Shown: piece after piece, positions 41,421 through 54,253 of the stretch
How the letters are laid out: each line of letters starts with the position of its first letter
How positions within the stretch are numbered: the first letter of the stretch is position 1
DNA from: Apus apus
Lineage: Eukaryota > Chordata > Aves > Apodiformes > Apodidae
Reading direction: 5' to 3'
Assembly (NCBI RefSeq): GCF_020740795.1
Contig: NC_067285.1
Span: forward strand, 14,996,001-15,060,000
Length of the DNA: 64,000 nucleotides
Notes under the pieces: model-generated
What the model saw: the letters and a program-made list of their open reading frames with translations, nothing else
Databases searched by the model: none
Told to the model about the DNA's origin: nothing
Position numbers and translations under genes: made by a program

Positions 41421-41695
41421 GGCAGAACAAGAATCAATGGCTGGAAATTAAAAGCCAGACAAACTTGCATAAGAAATGCAACATACATTTTCTGAGCAAG
41501 GCTGATTAGCCAACAGATTAACCATCAGTGATTAAGACCAAACCATGAAGTCCCTCAATCCTTAAGATTAGATGCTTTTGAGCATTAGCAAAACCCCAAG
41601 TTATTTGGATCTAGAAAGGGTAACAAGTTAAGGCAGCTGGGGAGATCAGCATAGGTGATCTAATGACTAACTCTGATCTTAAACATTGTGAGGAA
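41420..41695 (+). mobile_element. Ancient CR1/L3-like LINE fragment, plus orientation
   Basis: Despite many substitutions the order of blocks follows the old amniote CR1/L3 3' end: AATGGCTGGAAATTAAAAGC, CAGACAAACTTGCATAAGAA, TTAACCATCAGTGATTAAGA, AGATTAGATGCTTTTGAGCA and GGTGATCTAATGACTAACTC. The terminal tail repeat is not recognisable. Limits approximate; recognised from memory of consensus features. Confidence 0.6.
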
Positions 41696-42098
41696 AAATA
41701 CTTCATGTTACTAATACGCATAGAAAAATTCCCATCGCACGACCTCAGTGTAAACACTAAACAGTTGACATCCGTGATCCCACAGATGGGGGGGACAACA
41801 GTTGCTATTCCTGTTTTAGAAAGAGAAAAACACCCATCCCACAGACAACCCACAGGGGCCTTGAGGCGGAAGTCAAACCATGAGCAACATGTGAGCTTGC
41901 AACCCCAGGAGTCCGTCACCAGCAAGGTGGGGGTCTGCCCCAGGATGCTCTTGGTTACCAAGTATAAGCACATAGTCTATCGGGTGGGGAAGAAAAGGTC
42001 TCTCTGTGTGTGGTTTGGGGGGGACCACAAAGGTGTAGGACCATTCCAGGAAAAGTAGGACCACAGGGATGTACAGTAATGGGCAAAAAGTCAGATGG

Positions 42099-42112
42099 AA
42101 AAAAAAAAAAAA
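42099..42112 (+). repeat. Poly-A run (A14)
   Basis: Fourteen consecutive A bases; no retroposon body recognised next to it. Confidence 0.9.
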
Positions 42113-42260
42113 CCTGCTTAAGAGTGAATAACCAAAAAAAAGCTGATGGAGATAATAGAAACCTGGACGACATTTGCAGCTGAAGCAAAACACACCTGAC
42201 AAGGACCAGTCCTGAATAGACTGGCTAGAGGCAAAAAGATCTCTCTTTTTAGTATCCATA

Positions 42261-42905
42261 TTCACAGAATTATAAAAAATAAGCCTGGAAGGCCCTTGAA
42301 AGGTCACCTAGCCTGTCTGCCTGCCCCCAGATGAGGCAAACCCTTTCTGGTGGAGCTTTTGTCTAAACTCTTCCTAAAATAAGCCTCTAGTAGTGAAGAC
42401 GGCTCCCAAGAAAAACGAGTTTTAACCTCCTTTACTGCAGTCATTGCAGGTTAAGCCTAGGCTGCCTTCTTCTATCCACCCTGAAAACAAGGAATAGCCC
42501 ATTATCTCAAGCTTTGTAGCAGAGCTTTATGCATTTAATGACTTTTATCTTATTTCCCCACAGTCTTTTTGTCTTGATACTAAGCCACCCTCGTCCTTCA
42601 GCCTTCTCCAGTATGTCATGTTTTATGAATTTCTGATCTCGTTCTTCCCTGGGCTTTCTCCAAGAGCCACAACTTGAGACACTGATCCCCAAGTGGGATT
42701 CAACGCTCAGGGTAACACTGCCTAAATGCAGTAGGATCACATCAGGTGTCTTATAAACACCTTGTTTATATGTCCCAGCTTGGTTCTGCTCTTCTCACTC
42801 AGGATGCTGCTGGCTCACACTCCCTGTAGGACCCACTGTCACCTCCAGCTACTTTCCCACAGAACAACCTTGCTCATTCCCCACCAGTGCTTGTAATGTT
42901 AGTTT
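42261..42905 (-). mobile_element. Old CR1 LINE fragment, minus orientation
   Basis: The plus strand begins TTCACAGAATTATAAAAAAT and continues GCCTGGAAGGCCCTTGAAAG and GGTCACCTAGCCTGTCTGCC, the reverse complement of a CR1 3' end. The blocks that follow (GTCTAAACTCTTCCTAAAAT, CAGCCTTCTCCAGTATGTCA) continue the CR1 order upstream. It is strongly diverged and 5'-truncated. The far limit is uncertain. Confidence 0.7.
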
Positions 42906-44449
42906 TTCCCAACTCAGAAAAAAAACTTCTAATTAACAGTTCTTATCTACTGTTTTATTTCAGATTTGTCCAGTTTCTCACAAAAAACTCTTGCAGGCCC
43001 TACTAGACTGGTGCTGCAAGTAAAAATTACTGATGAAAGCACAGACTCACCCCAGACCAGACCCTGACTGAGGACTGAGCACTGCCAACTGCCCTTTACA
43101 TACAGTTTTCCAGCCAGCTGTCCTCTTGTGTCACCACACATTTACTCAGACCATGTTTCTCTTCATTGCTCACAAGACTTTCACATGGAAGTGGGACTAA
43201 AGTCACACAAAAGTCAAGATTTAGCACAATATCTGGTTTTCCCATGTTGGCCAGCATAGATATCCTCAAATAGAAGAAATTTCAGGTTGTTTGGCTCTTA
43301 GCTGGTGGCCAAAGCTCTCACTTAATGCTTTGTTATCTCTACTTGCATGTTGTGTCCCTTAATGATGTATTTGCCTGTCTTCAATCTGTTTATGGCAATG
43401 TCCCATTTTTCCCTCAGTTCTGTACCACTGGTCTTGAGTAAAGCTCAGGAACTCGGAAAGACACAGAGATTAATTTGGGAAAAAAAAAAAAGGGGGGAAC
43501 TGCTCAACAACAACTAAATCCTCGGAACTCACATGTTTATCCAAATTCATCTGAAGCTTCTAGGGACAGTGACTTTTTAGGGTGAAATAAAAACAAGTTC
43601 AAGTGAGTTTTCCATCCCTGCGACAGTATGGTGATTCCAGCCAATCTGAAATAATTTTCCAAGAAGATTTCCTGCAACCTCACAGTGATTAAAGGAAATA
43701 ACATTGTGAATAAAGGGACATTCTTCAAAGTCAATGAAGGAGCCACAAACTGTACATTCTCACAGAGGGCCGGAAAGCGCCGGCGTGAGGTGGATTTTGC
43801 AGCATGTGGCCCCCCAGAAGGAAGAGGGTGGGATGACGGGTCCATCCCTCTTCCCCGGGCAGGGGTTGTGACCGGGCTTCTCCTGACACAGGCAGTTTGG
43901 GAAGAGGGCCCCCAGGCTCCCCGTGTTTGGGGGTGAAAACCTGGCCCTGTGGGCTCTGACCCTCTGGCTCCAGGCGAGCGTCCGCTGGGTTTGGGGTTGG
44001 GAGCAAGGGGCTCGGTGTCCCTCTGCAAACAGGATGGAAAAGCCCATCGACCCTCTTAAAACCCGAGGTGACCCTGAAGAGAGCAGCATGCCTCCACGGC
44101 AGCCCCACGCCGCAGCCTCCTTCCTAGGAAAGTCCCCGTGCGCTGCTTTGTCTGAATCAAGCCCTCAGCACTCTGAGATTGACATGGAAATGTGAACGGG
44201 CCCGAAAAGCCACTTTGGCAGAGGCAAAAGGGCCGTCCTGCCGGGCAAGCAGGGTCCTGCCCGCTGCAGTCCCAGCCTGCATCAGCCCTCCTCACTGGAG
44301 GTGCCCCTGGACTGGGACTGACAAGGGAGGGATGAGCTTGTGCCCAAAATGGCTAGGCCAAGGGAATTTTAAAAACCTGCCTTCTTAGCTAAAGAAAAAA
44401 AAAAAAAAGAGAAGGGAGTAATGAGGAGGCCAGGCAAGCTGGGGAGAGA
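42906..44449. other. Intergenic DNA, no gene seen
   Basis: May include a further diverged part of the neighbouring CR1 up to about 43280. An A12 run is at 43480-43491. No exon supported. Confidence 0.5.
44395..44408 (+). repeat. Poly-A run (A14)
   Basis: Fourteen consecutive A bases just before the 44450-44600 motif-dense block. Confidence 0.9.
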
Positions 44450-44600
44450 GGCGAGAGGGCTGCCTGGAAGCCCAAACACACATGCTTCAGTTGATGCTGG
44501 GTAATCAGGGAATTAGCTAATGAGCTTACTGCGGCACACGGAGAGTCCTTTAGAATTATCATGGCCACCCGGGGAGGCTCACAGAGGAGCCAGGCAGCCC
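44450..44600. promoter_or_regulatory. Homeodomain-motif cluster, candidate enhancer
   Basis: Contains GGGTAATCAGGG followed by the perfect 10-bp palindrome ATTAGCTAAT (44512-44521), a paired TAAT-type homeodomain site, then AGAATTATCATGG. The density of such motifs in non-coding DNA on the NKX2-3 side of GOT1 suggests an enhancer; this is inference. Confidence 0.3.
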
Positions 44601-44929
44601 TAATCTGCAGTGCTGGAAAGATGAACCCCCCTGGACAGCCCCCATCCTCCCCGGGCAGTGCATGTCTGGTAGTGCCTGGGGTTGCCAACGCAAATCCAAG
44701 AAGAACTGGTTGTGGAAACGGTAATAAACAGTGTTTTAAAAAACAACCAGCCCATGCCTGTGGCTGATCTCAGAGGGCTGCAGCTCACCAGCTCCATGAC
44801 ACCCGTGCAGCAGAGCTGGGGCTGGAGCTGCACGGTCCAGCTCCCCCCAGCCAAGCAGCACTGCCCTGGGCTGCCGGCAAAGGGACTTCCAGGAGTATGG
44901 ATTGCCCTCCCCTGCACCACCAGCTGTGA

Positions 44930-46076
<1,147 letters not shown>

Positions 46077-46089
46077 AAAAATGTGGGCT

Positions 46090-46780
46090 CTATTTTCTTG
46101 GGCACTGCTCTTCGATTAGCCTGGGTGATCAAGACCCAGAGGAAACAAGAGCAGGGCAGAAGTCTGAGCACAGATGAAGGAGCAGTGATGCCCCAGCCCA
46201 CCCAGGGGGCTCAGCTCCCACTCTGCCAGGTGGGGAGTGGAAAACCTCGTCTGCAGCACCGGGAGCTGCTGCTTCTCCCACAGCCAGACCCTCCGATGGA
46301 GGGGGTGGCATTCAGGGGACCATGGCAAGTGACACAAGGCAAAGGGACAACCCTGTAGCTGTCAGGGCAGTGGGTGTGTAGGGCTGTAGAGCCCCTGACC
46401 CAGCAGGGGGGAAGATGCTGGGACCAGGCATGAGCACCTGGCACATGAGCACCTTCAGCTGCAGTGCAGCTAAAGGAAGGTAAACTGCCCTGGATGGTGT
46501 TTGGGAAGGAGGTTGAGATTTCCCTTTGCCTTTCCAGCTGGTCACTCTGTCCCAGTGCTGTGAGTGACGCGCCGGGTCCTCACCCCATGCCGGGACTGGG
46601 GCTACAAGCATTGCTGCTTCCTGGGTCCCAGTGAGGTGGGAGCAGATGGGGACTCAGCCCCTTGTTCCCTCTGCACAGGGGATCCTTCCCTGTCCCCCTG
46701 CACCTCTAAGTGTCCGCTGTGGGACAGGGCACAGACCCACCCTGGGGGGCGGGGACCGTCACTCTGCAGCAACAAAACAA
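46090..46780. other. Intergenic DNA, no gene seen
   Basis: No supported exon or recognised repeat. Confidence 0.6.
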
Positions 46781-47120
46781 TAGTCAGCGACGATTATTTA
46801 TTTTCCAAATAAATCAGTGGGTCCTGCAAGAGAAGGGCTGGAAAGCGGTGAGTTTAGATTAGACCCTCCCCAAACCCCGGCTGGGCCTTGAGCCGCTGTC
46901 AGGGCTGCAGAGAAACAGCAGCGAACTCTCACGCAAATGGCCTATAAAAAAGGCCCCTGTCAAAGGCACCTTGACCTGGAGGCTCGCTTTGGTGCTGGGC
47001 TCCCCAGCGGCCCTCCCCTCCCAGGGCTGCGCTCTCCTCGCATGATGTATTTCCCCTGCCTTTTTTAGAGCTGCATTATGTTAGCTCCAGGAAACAGCCT
47101 CTTCCTTCTTATAAACACAG
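46781..47120. promoter_or_regulatory. Motif-dense block with TATA-like box, candidate promoter or enhancer
   Basis: Includes a perfect 8-bp inverted repeat (ATTTATTT at 46796-46803, AAATAAAT at 46807-46814) and a TATAAAA string (46943-46949) flanked by inverted GGCCT/AGGCC. A near-palindromic TCAAAGGCACCTTGA (46960-46974) overlaps a TGACCT nuclear-receptor half-site. Function is inferred only. Confidence 0.3.
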
Positions 47121-47379
47121 CCCTGGGTTACTGACCAGCGGCCCTGCCACTCCACAGCCACTCTCTGTCCATCCATCACACCTCGCTGTCACCCTGGCAA
47201 CATATCTCTTGGACCGGTCCGGCTCCAGAGATGGGAGAGGCAGGAGCGGGGGGAGTGCAGCGGGGGGGTCACATACACAGAGCACAATTCCAGCCTGCTG
47301 ACTAATTCCCTGGAAACCCTGGGGCTGCACAATGAGAAAGCCTTTCCGAGGGTTTGTTGAGCGTTACTGGAAGGTCAGG

Positions 47380-47545
47380 CGAAGGTCAGCGCAAGGACAC
47401 GGCTCCTACTTTCCCCACCGTCAGCAAGGGCGGGTGTGCGGGGCGGACGTGGGCCAGCGGTGGGGGTCCCGCGGGCACGAGGTGGGAGGGATGTTTGGAG
47501 AAGGGCGCCTGGGCCCGGGCGGCCCCACGACGCGGCACGGTGCCC
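47380..47545. promoter_or_regulatory. Small CpG-rich patch
   Basis: A short CpG-dense stretch about 440 bp past the TATA-like string at 46943. It could be a minor CpG island of an unannotated non-coding transcript. No coding support. Confidence 0.3.
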
Positions 47546-50500
47546 ACTTGCTGCTGCTGGGAACAGGGGACGTGCCTGAGGCAGGGACAGCAGGGTGTCC
47601 CAGCAGCCAAACAGGCGTCAGCGCTTCCAGTGTGATGGGGCACGGCCGGCAGCACGGCCTCTTGCCTCCCCGGGAGAGGGGAGGACAAGGGAGGGGAAAG
47701 CCACCTTGGACCCATGCTAACTACTGGTCACCGTCACCACGGCCCCAGCACCATGGGACTGTTAGCCTGACATGATACCACTGCACAGGTCATTCCCAGT
47801 GGAGGAAAAGCACCAGGATGTGTCCTGGGGAGAAGCATCCCAGCCATGCTAGGAAGGCCATGGCCTCCAGTGCGCTCCGACATCAGCGCCACAGGGACAA
47901 GCTAGGAGCTGCCATCAAAAGATTCAGGTTGCCCTGTCACTGCTGGCACAGGGATGCATTCTGGATGAACCTTGGGCCCATCCAGCCTTTTGCAAATGTG
48001 GCCAAAGCACAGTAACCACAGGAGGAGGGATCTAGTGCCCTGCTCCCAAAACACCACCCTCACTCATCCCCACCTGCTTGACCTTCCCATTAAACCATTG
48101 TCTCCAAGAGGAAATGCCATTTAAAAGCAGGTATTTCAAAAGAAACAGGAGATACCTCTTCTCCTAACACCACAGTGCATCACTCCTGCCCAGTCCCAGT
48201 GTAAACGCAGGAGTCAGGTTTACATGGGGATAAAAAAAAAAAAAAAGAAAAAAAAGGCAAAGCTTTTAAGGACAGATCTTCACAAACCCAAACTAAAGCC
48301 CCGTGAGGGCAAATCCTTTCTAATCCATGCTCTTCCTTAGAGGTGTAAGCGGAGTGGAAGTGTGGAGGGGGGGATTTAAATCTGGAAAACTGAGTTCCCC
48401 ATCCCTCCAGTCTGGCAGAGAGCCCACCGATAGACTAAAAACAAGTCTGCAGAGAAGCCTGTGTGGGATAATCCAGCTCTGGGCCCTGAGGGGATGAGAA
48501 CAATTAGGAATCCTCTCTCAAGTCTCCACTCCAAGATAGAAAAACAGTTTATAATTTGGTCCAGAGTTGTTGTTAGAAAGTTCTGAATCATCAGGATACA
48601 CTAACAATTTTTGTGCAGTAATTACAAGGAAAATTCATTAAGCAGACTCAGAGATAAACTATTACCAGAAGCTTTCAAATCTCCCACCTGCCCGCCTGCG
48701 TGTGGGATCCAGGGGCTGCTCTATTTATACAGCAGCCATCAGTGAGGAGCTGTTGCAGGAGGGAGCAACACAAGCAGCCATGGCAAAATATGAAAAGGGA
48801 AATACAGAATAGGTGTTTACTAGAAGTGTGCAGATCAAGTGCATGCTCCGCCATTAACCTTTCCAGGCTCAGTAGCCATCCAGGGAGCTGTTTGCCTTTG
48901 CTGCCCCTGAACATGCCAGAGTCCCCACTCACAGCAACTGTTCCACTTCCAGAGAAAAACCTGCCATAGCATTGGAAGTTGGCCTGCAGTGGCCTCTGGA
49001 AGCAGCATGCAAAATGCCTTTCGCCTGTGCTTGCCAGGCTGTTGTTCTGTATTTACCCAGTGGAGACAGAAAGGATGAGGTTCCCCAGCCCCTGTCTTCC
49101 TCCCTATCTCCCATCTGTAGGTTGCTGAGCTGGCCAGTGGCAAGTTACAGCTGAGAAGATAAAGCTGTGCAACAGCCCCTGGCTCTGGGTGCCCCTTAGA
49201 ACCTGTGGGTGCCCCTCAAAGCCCATGGCAGCCCCTACAGATGAATGCCAGCAGAGCTAAGCAAGTACCACCAGCAAGAGGCAACAGCTTGTGCATCGCC
49301 CCACACACGTGCTCAGCCAAGGCTGCAGCACAGTTTCTGCTAGTTCCTGCATCCTTTCTCAGTCCAATTACCCCAAAACCATCCTGGCAAACGCGCAACT
49401 GTGTGCCATTATTGGTGCAGATTTGCCAGCTCCAGGGGCAGCCTTGTCCACGATGGCCTCATCCGCATGGGAACAAGCCTTGCTTGCAGCCAGAGGAATC
49501 CTGATTAAGCAACGAGAGAAGTGGGGACTGGCTGCCAGGCAGATGCCCTAAACAAGAGGAACTTATCAGCTGTTTCCAAGACGAGACATGTGTCACCACC
49601 TCACACAGATCCAGCCCAGCCACTCGCTCCTCCCCAGCATGCCCGCACAGAAGCACGAGGGCTTCCCTCTCCCTGAAGGTCGCTGTAGAAATAACCATAG
49701 AATAACTTGCAGAATTTCTTCCAGAAAAGGTTTTGTGCAGGCTAAGAAAGGCATTGCACCCAGAATGCTTCAGGGGAAGGTGCTGGACTGGAAGAGGAGC
49801 CAGGGTGCAGCTGCACTCCCAGCCCTGTGTTTGTCAGCAGGCTGGCCCCAGCAGCAGCACGGGGAGCTCCCCAGCCCAGAGGAACACCAAGTGCTGTGGA
49901 CAGCAAGGAACCACTCCACCAACACACACACAGGAAAGCCCAACATAGCTCATCCCTCCTGTTTATTATGTAATAAAACGCTTTCCAGACCTGTTAAAAT
50001 TTAATTGGTTTAATCTTGATTGTTCCATTCTCTATGGCACATGCAAACACAGAGCCTGACCCTGCCACTCTCGTGTGAACCATCCCACGGGCTGCGGTGG
50101 GAGCAGGATGAAACCCGCTGACCTCAGCAGGATTACGTGCATGAATCAGAGCTGCAGGCCTGGGCTCAGAGCTGAAATCCAGCACCGGGCAGGCCGCCAG
50201 CGCAAGGCCCAGGGTCCACTTAGACTCCACTTAAGCCCTACGAGATGCAAGTGGTACGTAGGCCTGCAGATGCAAGCTGTGAGTGAGCCTCGTGCTGGGC
50301 TCTGCTGAGGGATGAATTTCAGCCTGACTTCCTAACCTCATGGATGCAAACATGCAGCAAGGACTTCTGAGGCATGGTGCAAAGGTGCTCCCAGAAAGCC
50401 TGTGGATTTTGCTCTGAGTGGCAAGGTGGTGTGATGCACGTGCATCTGTCACAGTGTCCTCCAGCAGAAGCCTCAACACGGGACCTTCTCACAGCAGGAA

Positions 50501-51430
50501 CAGTAAACTGTGATTTATGACAGTTGTCCTCCAGAGGAAGAGGTGCTTTGCTACCCTCTGCACGTCCACAGTCACAGGGCTGTGTTGTGCAGCAGGGTGG
50601 CTTTTGTGGAGCCTGGATATCCTTTGTGCACAAGAGATGCCAAATAAAAGCAGGCAGGAGGAGGTCCTTGGCACTGATATTTCCTCCCCTGCATTGCTTC
50701 AGATGTGGGATGACCTTTACCTGCAAGTTCGCTCTGACAGAGCTCAACGTGCTAGTCTCAGTTTCAGAGGTCCATCAGGCACTGACATGAAGGGCAGCCT
50801 TCTCTTTGGTGTCCAAACCTACAGAACTCCCCTTGATGCAATGACCAGCACTCTGGCATGGGCCACTCCTATACCCACAAATGCTGAGCACTGAATGTTG
50901 CGTACAGCAACTGGCACCTCCAAATTGGCACCTTGGAAATGCATGTGTTTCTCAGGACACTAAAATATCTGGGTCTGATAATCAGAAAACACATTTCTCA
51001 TTGAGGCTTTGTTTTAGGACGTATTTCCAAATTGTACATCCATGTACTGTGAAGAACAACTGAAGCAAAATTAAATCAGCCAATGACAGCAAGAAAATAT
51101 TGAAGAAAAGCAAATATTTGCAGTGATGTGTTTCTCAGGAAAATGGGTATTACATGGGTGGTTCTTGGCAAAGCCAAGACAGGGTTTCCAGGACCATGAG
51201 AGGTGGAGGCAGACTTGAGTGGGACAGGACGGCAACAACACTGTGTGGGCAGGGCTGACAGGGCAGTGGGAGACGAAGACAGAACGTTGCCGGGCAAGAG
51301 AGCAATATCTCCTGCCTGGACCTGGTTCCCCCACCTGCAGAAGCCCCCTGTTCTCCTGGGGAATAAAGATAACGTTTCGCCTCAAAAAACTGTGAAAAAG
51401 TAATTCCCGGGCAAGTGGCAGGGCTGGGAT
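47546..51430. other. Intergenic DNA, no gene seen
   Basis: Ordinary composition, with an A15 run at 48232-48246. No exon, RNA gene or clear transposon supported. Confidence 0.6.
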
Positions 51431-52108
51431 AAAAGGCAGTCCTTTACCCCAGGAGACGCAGCGGGCCGGGGCCGTGTCCAGACAGACACACAGCTGGGAG
51501 CTGCTGGCGGGGCCGCTCCGTGCCCGCTCCCCCTGGAACCCGCCCGCTGTGCCCCGTGCGGGGCGGCGGCGTGGCTCCCTGCGGGAAGCGAGCAGGGCGC
51601 TGCCGTACCCTGCCCTGCCGTGCCGAGGTGCCGGCAGGTGTCCGTGGCGAGCGAGGCCGGTGCGGACCGGACCGAGCCGTGCGTGACGGGGCAGCGGCGC
51701 GTCCCCATCGCCGGCCCCGGCGGCGGGTGGCTGCCCCGGGACCCGCTGCCGCCCCGCCGTGCGGGGGCGTCCCCGGCGCGCCGTGGTTCTCACATAAATC
51801 AGGGCAGACCGGCTGGGAAAGGGCCATCCTTCACTGGGCGCTGCTGACAGAGAACGAGAAACAGACGGACCCTGAGATAAACCACGGCGCGCAGCGTTTA
51901 CACAAGGGCAGGCTCTGTGTAAATAGAGCCGGGCGCGGGGGGCAGCTCCCGGCGGCGCGGGTCCGCACCGGCCCCGGCCCGCCCGCCTCCGGGCTGCCCG
52001 GGGCGGCGGGCAGGTGGGTGCCGCGGCCCCGCGCCTCCCGCAGCCGCGCAAGGCCCGCTCCGCCGTTCCCCCCCGTTGGCTCCCTGAGCACCGGGGCTGG
52101 AGACAGGG

Positions 52109-52215
52109 CCGGATTAACGTGTTTGTTTGTTTACGGCCATTAGTGCGGGGCCGGCTCCAGCACTCCGCACCCGCGAGACTAATGGAGCAATTAGCAGCCC
52201 TGGTGCTGATAGAGT
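52109..52215. promoter_or_regulatory. FOX plus homeodomain motif island
   Basis: A TTTGTTTAC forkhead-type site (about 52126-52134) is followed by CCATTAGT (52137-52144) and its exact inverse ACTAATGG (52178-52185), then CAATTAGC (52188-52195). Candidate NKX2-3 enhancer by motif content only. Confidence 0.35.
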
Positions 52216-52399
52216 CGCCCCGAGCTAGGCCCCTGGCCACGGCCGCCGGCTACCGGGCTGCCTGCCTCCGGGGCCCCGGGAAGGTGGGGGGCTGCCCGCC
52301 GGCCGCGATGTGCTGGCCGCGGCAGGGCTGCTCCCCCCTCCGCGGGCCCGGGAGGGCTCTTGGCTGCGGTGCAGCATCCGCACGGCGAGCTCCATCCAT

Positions 52400-52520
52400 T
52401 ACAATAATCCCCTGTCTAAACAGAGCGCAGGAGCGGCCGGGACAACAAGGCCCCGCTGTAAACAGAGCTCAGGGGACGCCGCTAATGATATAAATAAAAT
52501 AACCATTAATAGCCAGATGA
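52400..52520. promoter_or_regulatory. Repeated FOX-type sites next to an AT-rich homeodomain cluster
   Basis: TAAACAGAG occurs twice, at 52417-52425 and 52459-52467, 42 bp apart; the second is inside a canonical TGTAAACA. AATGATATAAATAAAATAAC and CCATTAATAG follow. Candidate enhancer by inference. Confidence 0.35.
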
Positions 52521-53369
52521 CCCCAGCCCAGGCGGCTTGGGAAAGCCCCGGAGCCGCATCTCGGGGCTGACACCCGCCGGCAGGTACCGGGGCTGCGCCT
52601 TTCCCCCCTCCTGCACCCCCGCGCCGCTCGCCCCGGCCCGGTCGCGCCCGTCGGCGCACGGCTGGGCCCGGGCAGCTCCCCGCTTCCTCGGCTTCTCCAA
52701 CTGGGAAGTCGCCGCTCGTGTCCCGCATAATCGGGCCTGATGTGGCCCGAGCAAACGAGGGGATGCCGGCAGGGTGGGAAGGCGCAGGCTCAGTTACAGC
52801 ACCCGAGTGCGAGACGGCCGCAGGAGCCGCTGGAAAGTCCAAGATAGCGCCGGGGTGTTGGCACGTGTGGCAGGGCCTGGCCGGGTCTTGCTCCAGCAGC
52901 GAGGCTTGGGTTCCCGGAACACTCTCCGGGATCGGCGGCGACACGATTGAGCGGGTCCCGGCGGGAGAACTGCTCCCACCACCGGCCAGCTGCCACAGGC
53001 CGCCGATTCCTCCCCACCCAGGCTGCCGGTGCCCGGGGCAGCCCCTGCCGCTCGGCCCGCCCGAGACCCCGCTGCGGACGGGAGAGCCATGGCGCCGGGC
53101 GAGCCAGACCCCGCCGGCCCGGGCCCTCTGCGCGGCGGCTTCTGCTCCCGCCGACGGCCGGGCAGGTGGACGCCGGGCTTGTGGCCCGGCAGCCCTCGTT
53201 GCCAGCGCAACCGAAGGCATCGGCCCCTGCCGCCGCTCACCTCGCCTCCGAGACCGGCCGCCGCGGGGCTCCCGGGGAGCTCGGCGCCGAGGCAGAGCCC
53301 CGGCCGCGCTGCCGCCGGGACCCCGTCCCCGCAGCTCCGCGGGTGCGGGCCGGACCAGGCCGGCGGCAG

Positions 53370-53425
53370 ATGTGAGATACCGATAAGGCACTAATTGTTG
53401 CTAATTGTTATTGTGGCCGAAGCAG
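53370..53425. promoter_or_regulatory. GATA site with tandem CTAATTGTT repeat
   Basis: CGATAAGG (GATA core 53382-53387) is followed by CTAATTGTTG (53391-53400) and CTAATTGTTA (53401-53410). Each unit joins a TAATTG homeodomain core with an ATTGTT SOX-like core, one helical turn apart. It lies about 1.95 kb before the NKX2-3 start codon. Confidence 0.4.
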
Positions 53426-54253
53426 AGAGGCAGCGCCGGGCTTCTCCGCGCACCGGCGGCACGGCGGAGAGCCAGGCCCCGCTCAGGCCTGGTTACAGGC
53501 GAGCGCCTTTTCCCGTCCACCGTCCGCACCGGACAGGAGGGCGGCGGCCGGCACCGGGATCCTGTGGAGAGCGAGGAGAGACAGACCCGCCACAATTTAT
53601 GACGAAGGGTTTTAAGAGGCGCGGTGGGATCGATCCGCGCTGGAGAAATGGGAACCGGCCCCGCCGCGCGAACGGGAACGGTAACAGCCGAGCCGCGGCG
53701 AAATGTGCGGGACTCGGGTTCACGTCCCCGCCTGTGCCGCCAGTACATGGGTTACTCTGGGGCATGCGGAGCAGCGTGAGGCAAGGAAACGAGGGCACCG
53801 ACAGAGCCGGTAATCGGCGGAGGCGGCGGAAAGTGACGACCCGAAGGAAGCGCCCGGGAAGGCCCCGCGAAGCCCCGGTCCCGGGGCACTCACCTGCCCG
53901 GCGTGCGCGCCCGGCTCCCCCTGGCCTCGCCTCGGCGTCGATCTGAGCCCTGCGGGGCGGCAGGATTTTAATCACAACGAAATGTCTTGCTCGGGACCCT
54001 CCGTCCCGCCTTCGGTGTGCCCGCTCCCCGCGCCGCCGTGGCTCCGAGCCCGCGGAGGGGCCCAGGGACCGAGGGGCGCCGCCGGGGGTCGCGGCACCTC
54101 CCTCCGCATCGCAGCGGGGTGCTCGGCCGGTGCACGGCCCAGCCCCGCGGACTCGCGGTGCGGAGGGGGCTCGGCAGGCTCGCTCGGGGTGTCACCCGCC
54201 GGCACGGCAGAGTGGCTGCTCCGTGGAGCCGCTCTCCGCCCGTTACCAGCGCG

